Source of the DNA: Chthoniobacterales bacterium
GTDB lineage: Bacteria; Verrucomicrobiota; Verrucomicrobiia; Chthoniobacterales; UBA10450
Length of the DNA stretch: 64,000 nucleotides
NCBI GenBank assembly: GCA_013821455.1
Contig: JACDGS010000017.1
Location: forward strand, 4,720-68,719
Direction: 5' to 3'
Part shown: positions 1-9,251 of the stretch, in pieces
Layout: the number at the start of each line of letters is the position of its first letter
Position numbering within the stretch: position 1 is the first letter of the stretch
Notes under the pieces: model-generated
The model's database searches: none
What the model saw: the letters and a program-made list of their open reading frames with translations, nothing else
What the model was told of the DNA's origin: nothing
Made by a program: the position numbers and the translations under genes

Positions 1-1751
1 GAAGTTGAGCGCTTCACTTTGAAGCCTGACTCATTCGACGAGTGACTGGTCCAACTCACGTTGATCGTCTTCGCGGTCGTGCCGGCGGCGACCGCGTCCG
101 TGGGCGCGTTGGGCGTGCCGGTCTGAGCCGGGAAGAGACCTGAAACTAAAAGATAACCGGCATAGTTAGTGTCACTATTCTGCTTATAAGCGGTGTAATA
201 GAGTTTGCCGTTGGCTACGATGGGCAAATCGAATTTCGTCGTCTGGCACGAGATATTGCCCGGAACGACCGCGCTGGCCGAATAGATCGGCGTGCCGGAG
301 ACATTGGTAGCATTATAAGCCTTCACGCCGGAGCCAGTCAGGATCCAGACAATGCCGTTGCTCGTGCCTTGCGACGAGATAAAGCAGCCGTAGCCCTTGT
401 TATTAAAGGTATCGTCCGAGGTGATAGCCGTGGAGGAAATGTAACTCCCATCCACCGGGTTATAGCCAACCGCACGCTGAGAGAGGAGTCCACCTGAGGC
501 CGAGTAATAGATATAGCCATTGTAGTAGGAGGGCGTAACGAAAAGGGACTTACCGGATGGCTCGGGTATCTCCTGGATGGCGCCATCCGGAGTTTGCAGG
601 CCGCTTAGGTTATCGCGATCGACTACATATAAGACAGCGCCCTTGCTACCGCCGACCATGATATGCGGGTGCGGACCGGCCTGATCGGGCAGGAGCAGGA
701 GGCCGCCACAACCAAGATCGGCGTCACCATTATTAAGAGTCACATAGTTATTGGGCGTGAACCAACTCGTGGTATTAGCAAAACTCACTGTGAAAGCTCC
801 CGTGGTAGGAAGCTTGAGCATACTTTCGCCCCAGTTCGTGCCGTAGGATGAGTTAAGCTGATCCCAGTTACCGTTGCCGACAGCGACATACATATTTCCA
901 CTGCTATCGACGGCCGGCCCTGCGCCTGATTGCCAAATACCGCCTTTAGGACTTCCCCCATTCGGCGTGGTGATGAAGGTTTTGACTAACTGCAGGGTGG
1001 TGGCGTTATATCCCAAAATCTCGCCGTGATAAGGCGTGGTATCGCTGTGAGAAGCGAAGCTAAGATAGATGATACCATTATACAGAACCATCGCCGGCCG
1101 CATGTGCTCGTGCAGCGCGCTAAAAGGAATGACATTGCCGGAAGAGTCATTCGAGGTTCCAGGAAAAGTAGGATTAAGTTCTACCGGGCTGCCAAACTTA
1201 GTCGCCCCGGTCGAGAGATCCAAAGCGTAGAGATATTGGTGATAAGTGGTGTCCGAAGTCCTTTGCACCTTCGAAACTACGTAGATGGTATTGCTAGCCG
1301 TATCGATGACCGGTGTCGTCGTAATGCCTAACTCCAAAGGAATGTCACCCGAGCCGACGACACTCTGCGGGCAAGGCACCGTCCCTGCCGGAAGAAGGAT
1401 ATCGTGCCAGAGCGGATTCGCGTTGCTGCCGGTATTGTTATCCGCGTCAAAAGCATAAAGGCTGCAATGCTCGGTCGCGGCGAAGACGACATTATGAGTC
1501 ACCCCGCTGACGTTGAGCGCGCTGACATAGAGAGGCTGGCCGTAGGTCTCCCCATCCATCGGTTGCGAAAAAAGAAAGCCGAAGTTGCCCGGCGAGCTGA
1601 CAACTCCCGGAGTTAGCGTTGTTTCACTGGCATTGTTCCCGGTGTGGCGCAGGTCCATTTGCCAGGTTGTGATATTGACCTGGGCTGAGGCCTCGCCGGC
1701 AAAAAGGAGAGCGGCCGCGGCAGCGACGAGACAAGTAAGAAAAGATTTCAT
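1..1751 (-). CDS. Secreted PQQ-like beta-propeller protein with fibronectin type III domain (3' end cut by window edge)
   Basis: The frame is open from the ATG at 1749-1751 to the window start, 583 codons, with no stop. It opens with a signal peptide (MKSFLTC, Ala/Leu core, GEASA-Q cleavage region). Blade-like strands follow, such as VVFAATEHCSLYAFDAD, NTIYVVSKVQ and NMYVAVGNGNWD, the pattern of PQQ-like repeat propellers. The last visible residues (SSNESGFKVKRST, at 3-41) are the start of a fibronectin type III domain. It is probably an exported, substrate- or surface-binding protein. Nothing seen shows that it binds PQQ or is an enzyme, although a pqq operon lies on the same strand upstream. 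The C-terminus lies outside the window. Confidence 0.8.
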   Translation of the reverse strand, partial: MKSFLTCLVAAAAALLFAGEASAQVNITTWQMDLRHTGNNASETTLTPGVVSSPGNFGFLFSQPMDGETYGQPLYVSALNVSGVTHNVVFAATEHCSLYAFDADNNTGSNANPLWHDILLPAGTVPCPQSVVGSGDIPLELGITTTPVIDTASNTIYVVSKVQRTSDTTYHQYLYALDLSTGATKFGSPVELNPTFPGTSNDSSGNVIPFSALHEHMRPAMVLYNGIIYLSFASHSDTTPYHGEILGYNATTLQLVKTFITTPNGGSPKGGIWQSGAGPAVDSSGNMYVAVGNGNWDQLNSSYGTNWGESMLKLPTTGAFTVSFANTTSWFTPNNYVTLNNGDADLGCGGLLLLPDQAGPHPHIMVGGSKGAVLYVVDRDNLSGLQTPDGAIQEIPEPSGKSLFVTPSYYNGYIYYSASGGLLSQRAVGYNPVDGSYISSTAITSDDTFNNKGYGCFISSQGTSNGIVWILTGSGVKAYNATNVSGTPIYSASAVVPGNISCQTTKFDLPIVANGKLYYTAYKQNSDTNYAGYLLVSGLFPAQTGTPNAPTDAVAAGTTAKTINVSWTSHSSNESGFKVKRST

Positions 1752-1908
1752 GGCAAACGTGAGTTGCATATTTTTGCACAGGTCCCGACCGTCGCCAAGG
1801 ATCAATTGATATTTTTCCGCACCGCGACCGATTTCGTCCTATGAATACGCAAATCCCCTCCTTTACAACCCTATCTTTCTGGCCCTATGATGGCGAAATC
1901 GGAAGATT

Positions 1909-2445
1909 ATGAGCAATACAGGGAAATTCTTTATCGTGACGGCAATCGCCTGTGCCGTTCTGCTCATCGGCGGGGTTGCTTTTCTTCGTTCGCCGCGACC
2001 GGCCGTCGCTCCCAAATCAGCCGCGGAAATATCCCCACAGATCCCCGCGGCTAGTGCGCAGGCCGCTATCGTTAGGCAAAGCGCCGCCGCTCCGGCGCAG
2101 GCCGCTCCTGTAGAGACGACTTTGGTAGCCGAATCATTGCCGCCGCTTTCGCCCAAGGCCACTTCCGTGCCGGATAAGTATCTCCTCAATCTTTCGTCCA
2201 CGGTTGACCTCCCGCACGCCGGTCTTCGGCCTCCCGACAAAGCGCGCTGGGCCCAATCGATTCGCGTCGCCGAACAGCTCCTGCAAGGACCTTGCGACTG
2301 CGAACAGCGCAACTGGCTCAATCATTTCGTCGCAGCCGGAAATCTCGCGCTCACCGGCTCCGTCGAGGATTACCAAAAGGAACTAGCGCTTCTGGTCACG
2401 CTGGCGCGGAACGATAGTCAGCCGATCGCGTCCAACTCTCGTTAG
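1909..2445 (+). CDS. Hypothetical membrane-anchored or exported protein, 178 aa
   Basis: Starts with ATG after the divergent propeller gene. Residues 7-26 form one hydrophobic segment (FFIVTAIACAVLLIGG...) suited to a signal anchor. An Ala/Pro-rich linker runs to about residue 90. The C-terminal part is helical, with a CDC motif (GPCDCEQRNWLNHF) and a run resembling a TPR-type helix pair. The stop abuts the stop of the convergent WD40 gene. One copy of the TCGTTAGGC word lies inside (2069-2077). I do not recognise a family. The export signal and the good reading frame support a real gene. Confidence 0.6.
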   Translation: MSNTGKFFIVTAIACAVLLIGGVAFLRSPRPAVAPKSAAEISPQIPAASAQAAIVRQSAAAPAQAAPVETTLVAESLPPLSPKATSVPDKYLLNLSSTVDLPHAGLRPPDKARWAQSIRVAEQLLQGPCDCEQRNWLNHFVAAGNLALTGSVEDYQKELALLVTLARNDSQPIASNSR

Positions 2446-4080
2446 TTAGTCGCTCTCCTTCGCCGACGTGGCGGTGGGAGTAGCATTTGGCAGCCTGGCC
2501 CGCAGCGCCATAATCTTCACTGTCCAGGCAGGCAAATTCTTGGAGAGAGAAAGCGCGTAGTCGAGAGAGTCCTTGTCGCCCGCAGCGATCAGCCCGTCCA
2601 CATAGTCCTTCAGGCTAACTGTGCTCCAGGGCGAAATGGGTCGCACCTCGCTTTCCATAAAATACCAACGACCGAACTTCTCCCACGGATCGGCCGAGGT
2701 GGAAGCGAGCAATCGCTGGCGCAGATCCTGCATGAGGTCCATGCGCGGCCCGCGCAAGGCGTCATAGCGAATCTGAGTCGAGGCGAACTCCGCCAAGTCC
2801 GCCAGCCACGCAGGCGGCGGCGCCTGCGGCGGGACATCCCAGAATTGTATCACCGGACTTTTCGACGTAACGAGAAGCGAGGTCCCAGCCGGACTAAAGA
2901 TCGCCGAAGTCACCTCACCTTCCGCACGCAACGGCAGACTTAGCGGGTTGCCTGTGACCGAGTCCCATAACCGCGCGGTATGATCGCGTGAAGCGGTCGC
3001 AACTATCTTACCATCCGGGTTAAAGACCGCGCCGTAAACTGCATCAGCATGTTGCAGCGGAGGAGTTATCGGGTGACCAGTCTGCGCGTCCCAGATACGT
3101 GCGGTGTGATCCCATGAGGCAGTTACAACCTGAGTAGCATCCTGATTAAAGAGCGCGGAAAAAACCCAGTAACCATGTTGCATCGCCGCACCGATGGGCT
3201 GGCCATTCTTAGCATCCCAAACCCTGGCTGTCCTATCCGCGGAAGCAGTTAGTATCCGCGTGCCGTCAGAGTTATAAGTGGCGCTATAGACGTTGTTTTG
3301 GTGCTTGACGTTTTTCAGCACGGGCTTAGCCGTCCTGGCTTCTAGCACATCCGCACGTCCTTCCGCGCTCGCGACAAGAATGTTCGAGCCATCGGGACTA
3401 AAACGAACTGAAAAAATACCGCCATGATAATGTAGCGGTGGACTTACCGGTTGACCTGTTGCCGCATCCCAGACTCCCCCCGCACCCTCATCTGCACCGG
3501 TAGCGACCATTTTTCCATCCGGACTGAAATGCGCGCTGGATAGCTCATGCGGTTCGACGATCGGTGCCCCGATTGCCTTTCCCGTTGCCGCGTCCCAAAC
3601 CTGAGCCGTCAAATCTTCTGAGGCAGTCACGACCCGCGTCCCATCGGAGCTAAACTCAGCCATTTCCACATTGCCCTTATGTTGCAAAGCAGGTCCTACC
3701 TGACGTCCGGTTTTGGCATCCCAAATCCGCGCGGTGTGATCCTCCGACGCTGTCACAATCCTACTGCCATCGGTGCTGTAAGCCGCGCGCAAGACACCGT
3801 TCGTATGTCCACGAAGAGTAAGACTGCTATTGGTGCGCAATTTCGTCAGCAGCTCGAAAGTAATCGCCGCCGCCGGGTTGCCCGTCGGCTGCAAGCGAAG
3901 GCTTTGCGCGAGCAGACTAAGGGCTTCCGGCTTGCTTCCTTCGCCCGCCAGGTTCAGCGCACGAAGATAAGCGACATAGGCGGGACCTGGCGCACTCCTT
4001 TGCTCGTTAGGCGGACTCTCGGCGCGCATCTGCAGTCCTGAGAGAAGGATAAGAACCGACAGAGCTAGACACTTAATCAT
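2446..4080 (-). CDS. Exported WD40-repeat protein, last gene of the pqq operon
   Basis: 544 residues. A signal peptide (MIKCLALSVLILLSGLQMRA) is followed by a short helical region resembling a TPR pair (about residues 30-75) and then about eight WD40 repeats. The repeats carry clear signatures such as GSRIVTASEDHTARIWDAKTG, HADAVYGAVFNPDGKIVA and DHTARLWDSVTG. About 120 C-terminal residues are not propeller. The start lies only three bases beyond the pqqE stop, so co-transcription with the pqq genes is likely. A role in PQQ export, chaperoning or use is an inference from position only; WD40 folds are general protein-binding platforms. One TCGTTAGGC copy with a CCTTTGC prefix lies near the 5' end (3998-4012). 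Confidence 0.85.
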   Translation of the reverse strand: MIKCLALSVLILLSGLQMRAESPPNEQRSAPGPAYVAYLRALNLAGEGSKPEALSLLAQSLRLQPTGNPAAAITFELLTKLRTNSSLTLRGHTNGVLRAAYSTDGSRIVTASEDHTARIWDAKTGRQVGPALQHKGNVEMAEFSSDGTRVVTASEDLTAQVWDAATGKAIGAPIVEPHELSSAHFSPDGKMVATGADEGAGGVWDAATGQPVSPPLHYHGGIFSVRFSPDGSNILVASAEGRADVLEARTAKPVLKNVKHQNNVYSATYNSDGTRILTASADRTARVWDAKNGQPIGAAMQHGYWVFSALFNQDATQVVTASWDHTARIWDAQTGHPITPPLQHADAVYGAVFNPDGKIVATASRDHTARLWDSVTGNPLSLPLRAEGEVTSAIFSPAGTSLLVTSKSPVIQFWDVPPQAPPPAWLADLAEFASTQIRYDALRGPRMDLMQDLRQRLLASTSADPWEKFGRWYFMESEVRPISPWSTVSLKDYVDGLIAAGDKDSLDYALSLSKNLPAWTVKIMALRARLPNATPTATSAKESD

Positions 4081-4083
4081 AAG

Positions 4084-5175
4084 TCAGTGCGCGGGGACCG
4101 GGTTCTGGCGCATTTGCCATGCTTCGGTTGCGCTGGCTTGGTTGATCTTTTCCAGAACGCGATCCACTAGCTCGCGGTCGGGTGAGAGAGTGCACACAGG
4201 ATCGGTCCGAGCCGCATCGTTCGTGAGCAGAGCGGCCTGACAACGACAACCGCCAAAGTCAATTTCGCGCCGCGGACAGCTACGGCAGGGCTCCTTCATC
4301 CACTCATTGCCGCGGAAACAATTAAAGCTGGATGACTCATGCCAAATCCAGGCTAGCGGACGCTCGCGAATGTTTTCAAACTGCAAACCAGGAATACTTC
4401 CCGCCGTAGGGCAAGGAAGAACATCGCCGGCTGGGTTAACCGTCAAGTAGCGCTGACCCCAGCCACCGAGGCAAGGCTTGGGATAAGTCTCATAATAATC
4501 CGGCAAGACATAGAATATCTCCATCTCACCGGCATATCGCTTTTTCGCTTCAGTCGCGACGCGCAAGGCTACCTCTATCTGTTCGCGCGTAGGTAGAAGT
4601 TGCGTGCGATTCAGAAAGCCCCAACCGTAGTACTGCACATTTGCCAGCTCCAGACGCTCAGCTTTGCGCGAGGCCGCGAATTCGATGATCTCCGGAAGCC
4701 GGTCAATTGTCGCCCGATGAAGGACAACATTGAGACTTAGGGCGATGCCAGCGTCCCGAATTGCGCGCACCGCTTCTAACTTGCGATGGTGCGCCTTTGT
4801 TCCAGCGATCTTGTCCGCTAACTCTGCGAAATCCGCCTGAAAGCTAACCTGCGCGGAATCCACACCGGCGCCACGTAATTCTCTCGCACGCCGCTCCTCG
4901 AGACCTAGTCCACTAGTGATAAGGTTGGTATAGAGCCCTGACTCACGAGCCGCCGCCACGAGATCAGCCAGGTCTCGACGAAGGAGCGGTTCTCCACCCG
5001 AGAATCCTACGTGCATGATACCAAGAGCCGCAGCTTCCCGGAGGACGCGCACCCATTCGGCCGTAACGAGATCGTCGCGCGTCGGATAGCTGGTAGGATT
5101 GGAGCAGTAAGGGCAATGCAGCGGACAGCGGTAGGTCAGCTCGGCCAGAAGCGCGTAGGGACGCGGGGCGCTCAT
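4084..5175 (-). CDS. pqqE: PQQ biosynthesis radical SAM enzyme PqqE
   Basis: 363 residues. The radical SAM cluster motif CPLHCPYC (Cys17, Cys21, Cys24) is followed by the SAM-binding GFSGGEPLLR. A C-terminal SPASM-type cysteine set (CLGGWGQRY, CPTAGS, CRSCPRREIDFGGCRC) would hold the auxiliary clusters. In the family, PqqE links the Glu and Tyr side chains of the PqqA peptide, with PqqD as peptide carrier. The ATG overlaps the pqqD stop by four bases (ATGA), indicating translational coupling. Length and motifs are normal for the family. Confidence 0.97.
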   Translation of the reverse strand: MSAPRPYALLAELTYRCPLHCPYCSNPTSYPTRDDLVTAEWVRVLREAAALGIMHVGFSGGEPLLRRDLADLVAAARESGLYTNLITSGLGLEERRARELRGAGVDSAQVSFQADFAELADKIAGTKAHHRKLEAVRAIRDAGIALSLNVVLHRATIDRLPEIIEFAASRKAERLELANVQYYGWGFLNRTQLLPTREQIEVALRVATEAKKRYAGEMEIFYVLPDYYETYPKPCLGGWGQRYLTVNPAGDVLPCPTAGSIPGLQFENIRERPLAWIWHESSSFNCFRGNEWMKEPCRSCPRREIDFGGCRCQAALLTNDAARTDPVCTLSPDRELVDRVLEKINQASATEAWQMRQNPVPAH

Positions 5176-5471
5176 AGGTTAAAAACAAGAAGCCGCCGTT
5201 GGTGCAGCTCGGAAAAAATCTCAGACACATCCGAGCGCAATGTCTCCACACCTACTTCGTATTCCTCGCCTAACGAACATAGGATATCATCAACGCTAAT
5301 TTTCCCATCGCAGCGGCTAACTACGGCTTGCGCGGTGGAATTAAGTTGCAGCAATCCTTCCGGATAGAGCAGAACCGTCTTGCCTGTGACCTGATCGGTT
5401 TGCAACCGCACCTTGGGCGCGAGGGCGGGACGGCTTTGCGGATTAATCTCCGTATTTGGCATGGATGGCAT
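5172..5471 (-). CDS. pqqD: PqqA-binding peptide chaperone PqqD
   Basis: 99 residues from the first ATG. A second ATG three codons on (5460-5462) is an equally good start. The conserved PqqD core is present: [28 protein letters not shown] and a helical C-terminus ([12 protein letters not shown]). In the family it binds the PqqA precursor and presents it to PqqE. The gene overlaps the pqqC 3' end by 20-29 bases and the pqqE start by four, in a tightly packed operon. Confidence 0.95.
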   Translation of the reverse strand: MPSMPNTEINPQSRPALAPKVRLQTDQVTGKTVLLYPEGLLQLNSTAQAVVSRCDGKISVDDILCSLGEEYEVGVETLRSDVSEIFSELHQRRLLVFNL

Positions 5472-6141
5472 CGAGAATCGCCCAGAGCACGTCGCATTTA
5501 AAAGCCATCGCGCGCACGGCGGCTTCCTGCATTTCGCGGGAGTTACAATAAGTGAGAGTCAGGGCCAGGCCTTCGTTGGAATCACGTCGCGCCTGAGTCA
5601 CACGGCGTTTGAAATAGTCGAAGCCCCACGGTTGGACCCAGGTGTAATACTTTTCGAAAGCTACCAACCGCGTCGCCATGAGATCGGGCGCAAAGAGTTC
5701 CGTCAGCGACGAGGAGATAGCGACCGGCCACGGCTGGGTGCGCGCGAAATTAAAATAAGCATCCACCGCGAAGCGAACACCGGGTGTTACTTCACGTTCT
5801 GAGACTAACTCATGGCGCGGAATCCCACAGGCATCCCCTAGATGGAGCCAGGCTTCGATTCCACCTTCGTCGCCTTGTGTGCCGTCGTGATCGATGATGC
5901 GATGAAGCCAGGCGCGGCGCACCTCCCGAAGCGGACAGTTAGCGACAATCGCGGCGTCTTTACGCGGAATATTGAGTTGATAGTAGTAACGATTCGCGAC
6001 CCAGCCGCGAATCGCTTCGCGCGAGAGTTTGCCTTCGTTCATTAAGACATGGAAAGGATGCTTGTCGTGGTAAGCGCCTTCCCCCGCCTCCCGCAGTTTG
6101 GCGGTGAAAGTCTCTTCGTCCCATGGTGGTTCGAAAATCAT
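5443..6141 (-). CDS. pqqC: Pyrroloquinoline-quinone synthase PqqC
   Basis: 232 residues, normal length. PqqC is a cofactorless oxidase of the TenA/heme-oxygenase-like helical fold that performs the last ring closure and eight-electron oxidation. The typical segments are visible: [41 protein letters not shown] and [12 protein letters not shown]. The ATG overlaps the pqqB stop (ATGA), so translation is probably coupled. Confidence 0.97.
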   Translation of the reverse strand: MIFEPPWDEETFTAKLREAGEGAYHDKHPFHVLMNEGKLSREAIRGWVANRYYYQLNIPRKDAAIVANCPLREVRRAWLHRIIDHDGTQGDEGGIEAWLHLGDACGIPRHELVSEREVTPGVRFAVDAYFNFARTQPWPVAISSSLTELFAPDLMATRLVAFEKYYTWVQPWGFDYFKRRVTQARRDSNEGLALTLTYCNSREMQEAAVRAMAFKCDVLWAILDAIHAKYGD

Positions 6142-7025
6142 AGCTCAAACTCCATCCCATCCTCGGCGATGGCAATACCGGCATTTTCCACCGCGGAGCG
6201 CTCGGACGTGCCGGGCAGAAAGATAGGATTGGTATTATTAATATGCACGTACATGCGATGACGCGCTGATAGGTTCCGTAACACTTCCAAACTTCCATCC
6301 GCGATCGGGATGTGTCCCATCTCCGAGGCAGTGCGAGCTTTATTATGTACCTCCCGGAGCTCGTTCTCCGACCAGAAAGTGCCATCGAAGAGAACCGCAT
6401 CCGCACTTTCCAAGGCGCTTTGTAACTCTGGGGTAATGGTAGCGACATCCGGAGCTATCACCAGCTTCCGGTTGGTCCGTGGTTCGAGAAACTCGAGCGC
6501 TACACTTTGCCCGCCAGTTAATTCGACCGCGTTATCGTAACGCGGAGACTTACCGCCTAAGTCAAGGGCACGATAAGCGAGACTTAGCAGTGAGCCGAAG
6601 GTATAGGATAACTCATGCCATTCGATTCCGCAGAAACTGCTCAGAAGCGAATCAAGACGAAGGGAGCGACTAAGAGTTTCCCGTACCGCCGAAGTGCAGT
6701 GGACGCGCAGTCCGTGACCTAACTCGCGCAGCTGAAAAAGGCCGAGAACGTGATCGAGATCGGCGTTGGTCAATAGGACATCGCCAAGAGGACTGTGGCG
6801 CGCTCCGTCACGATCAGGTTGCAAACGCGGAAATGACTCGACCTGCGCGCGCAGGTCGGGTGATGCATTAACTAATAACCAAGACTCACCATCCGCGCTG
6901 AGGGCAATGCTGGATTGTGTGCGCGAAGGAATTTTATCTGCGCGCGCGGCGCGGCAACCCGAGCAAGCGCAATTCCATTGCGGTAAACCCCCGCCGGCCG
7001 CGGCACCGAGAATTCGAACGCGAAT
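6138..7025 (-). CDS. pqqB: PQQ biosynthesis protein PqqB with an apparent ATT start codon
   Basis: A metallo-beta-lactamase-fold protein of the PQQ pathway. Homology is full length only if translation starts at the ATT at 7023-7025, giving 295 residues. The N-terminus then reads (I/M)[18 protein letters not shown], the hallmark PqqB opening, followed by [14 protein letters not shown]. No ATG, GTG or TTG lies in frame between the pqqA stop (which is in the same frame) and this point. A GGGAG ribosome site ends six bases before the ATT. The first in-frame ATG is 67 codons further in and would remove the conserved core. It ends in an ATGA overlap with pqqC. Confidence 0.9.
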   Translation of the reverse strand: MRVRILGAAAGGGLPQWNCACSGCRAARADKIPSRTQSSIALSADGESWLLVNASPDLRAQVESFPRLQPDRDGARHSPLGDVLLTNADLDHVLGLFQLRELGHGLRVHCTSAVRETLSRSLRLDSLLSSFCGIEWHELSYTFGSLLSLAYRALDLGGKSPRYDNAVELTGGQSVALEFLEPRTNRKLVIAPDVATITPELQSALESADAVLFDGTFWSENELREVHNKARTASEMGHIPIADGSLEVLRNLSARHRMYVHINNTNPIFLPGTSERSAVENAGIAIAEDGMEFEL

Positions 7026-7046
7026 CGATGGCTCCCGCGCGGTGAC

Positions 7047-7139
7047 TTAGACCGCTCCGGCGTAGCACGTGCACTCAAAAAAGATCGGCACGTCTTTCAT
7101 CGAGGGTTTTACCCACTGCTTTTTCTCGGTCGGTTTCAT
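7047..7139 (-). CDS. pqqA: PQQ precursor peptide PqqA, 30 aa
   Basis: A very short reading frame directly before pqqB. It ends FFECTCYAGAV and carries the required Glu-x3-Tyr pair (E22, Y26) whose side chains become PQQ. The stop is 21 bases before the pqqB start. The ATG at 7137-7139 gives 30 residues. An in-frame ATG at 7203-7205 would give 52; neither has a strong ribosome site. The Lys-rich middle (KQWVKPSMKDVPIFF) fits PqqA leader sequences that end in an ECxCYA-type core. Confidence 0.9.
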   Translation of the reverse strand: MKPTEKKQWVKPSMKDVPIFFECTCYAGAV

Positions 7140-7209
7140 AGCGGGCGGAGCATGATGCAAAGACAGCGGACGCGCAAGTGCAAATTCGCGCACCTGTAAC
7201 TTCATTCTA

Positions 7210-7745
7210 CCAAGTCCAGGATAACTCGAGTTGGTCTTTGGCTAGGCCGGAATATTCTAATCGAGGCGACCGTAGAAGCCATAGAGACGGTTCTCGGCTA
7301 AGTCCCCAATCTTTTCACCTAATGTAGCACTTACTTTCTGGTAGTTCTCTTCGCTATGTCCGCGGTAGCCAATAAGTATGTGATTCGCGACCGAACCACG
7401 AAGCTGTCGAACGAGACGCGAGCGCTAAAGATCGACCGATTGTAAGTCAACGTGGTAGAGATATGCTTCGCGGTCGGCTTGGTTAATTGCGATACCGTCA
7501 ATTAGGACACTTAGACCACTGAGGTCCTCGTTTTGCACCCCGGAGCCGCGGATAGAAACCTTGTTATCTTCCGATCCCTCTCCCGACTGCACAACCAGTC
7601 CCGGCCGGTAGCGAATGAAGTCTTCGAGATTAGCGCCCCGGCTGCGTTTCAGGTCGTCCGCATCCACGACGTTAACAACCGCAGGCTGAGTCCGATGTTC
7701 CTCCCTGGCAGTGGCCTGAGTCGAGCGCAGTGAGACTCGCGCCCA
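7210..7745 (-). pseudogene. Remnant of a TonB-dependent receptor upstream of pqqA
   Basis: Readable pieces of a TonB receptor occur in order but not in one frame. A plug segment reads TQATAREEHRTQPAVVNVV, ADDLKRSRGANLEDFIRY, KVSIRGSGVQNEDLSGLSVL and IDGIAINQADREAYLYHVDL, then meets a TAG at about 7425. The next segment, GYRGHSEENYQKVSATLG then ENRLYGFYGRLD, resembles an early barrel strand pair, so the end of the plug (the YRGANALRYG-type segment) is deleted. A last piece in another frame reads LEYSGLAKDQLELS. A signal-peptide-like stretch in yet another frame (7760-7870) may be its start. It runs toward pqqA on the same strand; an original role in quinone or cofactor uptake is possible but unproven. 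Confidence 0.8.
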
Positions 7746-7874
7746 GCGGCTCGGTCGCCGTCACTACGCCGCTGGAAGCTTTGGGCTGGCCTATCCTGCG
7801 CGATTTGCGCGGGAAGAATTTCTGGAAAACAAAGGGCCGCAGCGCTCCCGAACGCCAGCCTGATCGCCTCCCCG

Positions 7875-8105
7875 CTATTCGCGAATTCCCTGCTTCAGTT
7901 CCCAAACCCGCAGCGCCGCCAAGAGCAGACTCTTGGTGCGCGTGAGCGTGCCGACGGCCGGACGAGCCTTCTCGCCGTCCTCGGTCTTCGCTGCCGCTGC
8001 GGTCTTCGGACTGCGCTTGAGCTTCTTTTGCATCTTTCGTTTCGGCAACTTTCTCACTGTGGCTTCACTCACCTTGAGTTCTCCCCCTGTAGTTATCGGA
8101 CCCAT
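7875..8105 (-). CDS. Small basic hypothetical protein, 76 aa
   Basis: Divergent from sppA. From the ATG at 8103-8105 it gives 76 residues. A GTG about 13 codons on, preceded by GGGGGAG, is the better ribosome site and would give about 63. The middle is Lys/Arg/Ala-rich (KLPKRKMQKKLKRSPKT) and the C-terminus is an amphipathic stretch (SLLLAALRVWELKQGIRE). It could bind nucleic acid or the ribosome, but no family is recognised. Its 3' end overlaps the signal-peptide-like debris of the TonB remnant. Confidence 0.4.
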   Translation of the reverse strand: MGPITTGGELKVSEATVRKLPKRKMQKKLKRSPKTAAAAKTEDGEKARPAVGTLTRTKSLLLAALRVWELKQGIRE

Positions 8106-8156
8106 ATGTTCGGTTCCTGAACTAGCAGCTTTCCTGCCACATCCGTTCGGTGCGCG

Positions 8157-9236
8157 GTGGCGGACGCGTTTTTCGCCGCGGAAAGCGCTTGTGCCCTCGC
8201 GGTTCTTCGGCGATTTCATGCCGTCATGCCGGCGAGCCGCCAACTGGGTTGTCTCAGTATTTTTTTATTTGTCGCGCTGTGCGTGAGTGTGTTGATCAAT
8301 CTCACGCTCGCGACGACGGCGTTTCGCCGCTTCCGCGGTGTCGGGAGTAACGTCGAAGACCGTCCACGTTTTCAGGAGATGATGCTGGAACACGGGACGC
8401 GTGGCAGCCGGGATAAGATTGCCGTCATTACCTTGCGCGGGCTCATCAGCTCCGGTGTCGCGGGCAACGTCGGTGATTCGATGGTGGACGACTTGCGCTG
8501 GGAACTTGAGCAAGCGCGGAATGACGACTCGGTGCGAGCGGTCGTGCTCGAGGTCGATTCACCTGGCGGCGAAGTGACGGCTTCCGACATGATTTACAAC
8601 GCAGTGGTAAAGACCCGGGCGAAAAAACCGGTGGTGGTATATATGGAGTCGCTCGCCGCGTCCGGCGGTTACTATGTTTCTTGCGGCGGCCAGTACTTGA
8701 TGGCGAACGAGACGAGCATCACCGGCAGCATCGGCGTCATCATTCAAACGCTGAACTACGAGCAGCTCTTCAACAAAATCGGTCTCGCCTCCGTCGTTTT
8801 CAAAAGCGGGAAATTTAAAGACATGCTCAACGGCGCGCGGCCGATCACGCCGGAAGAGCGCGACTACGTGCAAGGCTTCGTCATGAAAACCTACGAGCAA
8901 TTTCTCGGCATCGTCGCCAGGGAACGGAAGGTGCCGGCGGACGTGCTGCGCAACGGCATCGCCGACGGCCGCATCCTCTCCGGTCACGACGCACTCGATA
9001 ACAAGTTGATCGATGGGCTCGGCCAGATCGAAGACGCGTTCGCGAAGGCGAAAGAACTCGGCGGTGCGTCCGATGCGGAGATTGTGAAATATGCGGCGCC
9101 GTTTAGTTGGGGCCGCGTCTTTCGCGTCCTGACAAAGGCGGGCGATCACAAAATCGAGCTCACGCTCCCGGGGCAACTCAGCCCGCAGTTGGAAAGCGGA
9201 CGCGCATACTTTCTGCCGAGTTTCTACGCCCCGTAA
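8157..9236 (+). CDS. sppA: Signal peptide peptidase SppA, S49 serine protease
   Basis: 359 residues from the first possible start. ATG at 8226 (MPASRQLGCLS) may be the true one because it puts the membrane anchor (LSIFLFVALCVSVLINLTLA) near the N-terminus. The S49 signatures are visible: VVLEVDSPGGEVTASDMI, the nucleophile region AASGGYYVSCGG, and the general-base lysine region FKSGKFKDMLNGAR. In the family this membrane-bound protease clears cleaved signal peptides. It is the short, single-domain form. First of a run of plus-strand genes. Confidence 0.93.
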   Translation: MADAFFAAESACALAVLRRFHAVMPASRQLGCLSIFLFVALCVSVLINLTLATTAFRRFRGVGSNVEDRPRFQEMMLEHGTRGSRDKIAVITLRGLISSGVAGNVGDSMVDDLRWELEQARNDDSVRAVVLEVDSPGGEVTASDMIYNAVVKTRAKKPVVVYMESLAASGGYYVSCGGQYLMANETSITGSIGVIIQTLNYEQLFNKIGLASVVFKSGKFKDMLNGARPITPEERDYVQGFVMKTYEQFLGIVARERKVPADVLRNGIADGRILSGHDALDNKLIDGLGQIEDAFAKAKELGGASDAEIVKYAAPFSWGRVFRVLTKAGDHKIELTLPGQLSPQLESGRAYFLPSFYAP

Positions 9237-9251
9237 CTGCGCGGCCGCGAG

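Noticed and set aside
1-1751. The window-edge propeller as a PQQ-dependent dehydrogenase
   Set aside because: The repeats are PQQ-like in pattern, but no quinoprotein dehydrogenase signatures or heme motif were seen, and an FN3 domain follows.
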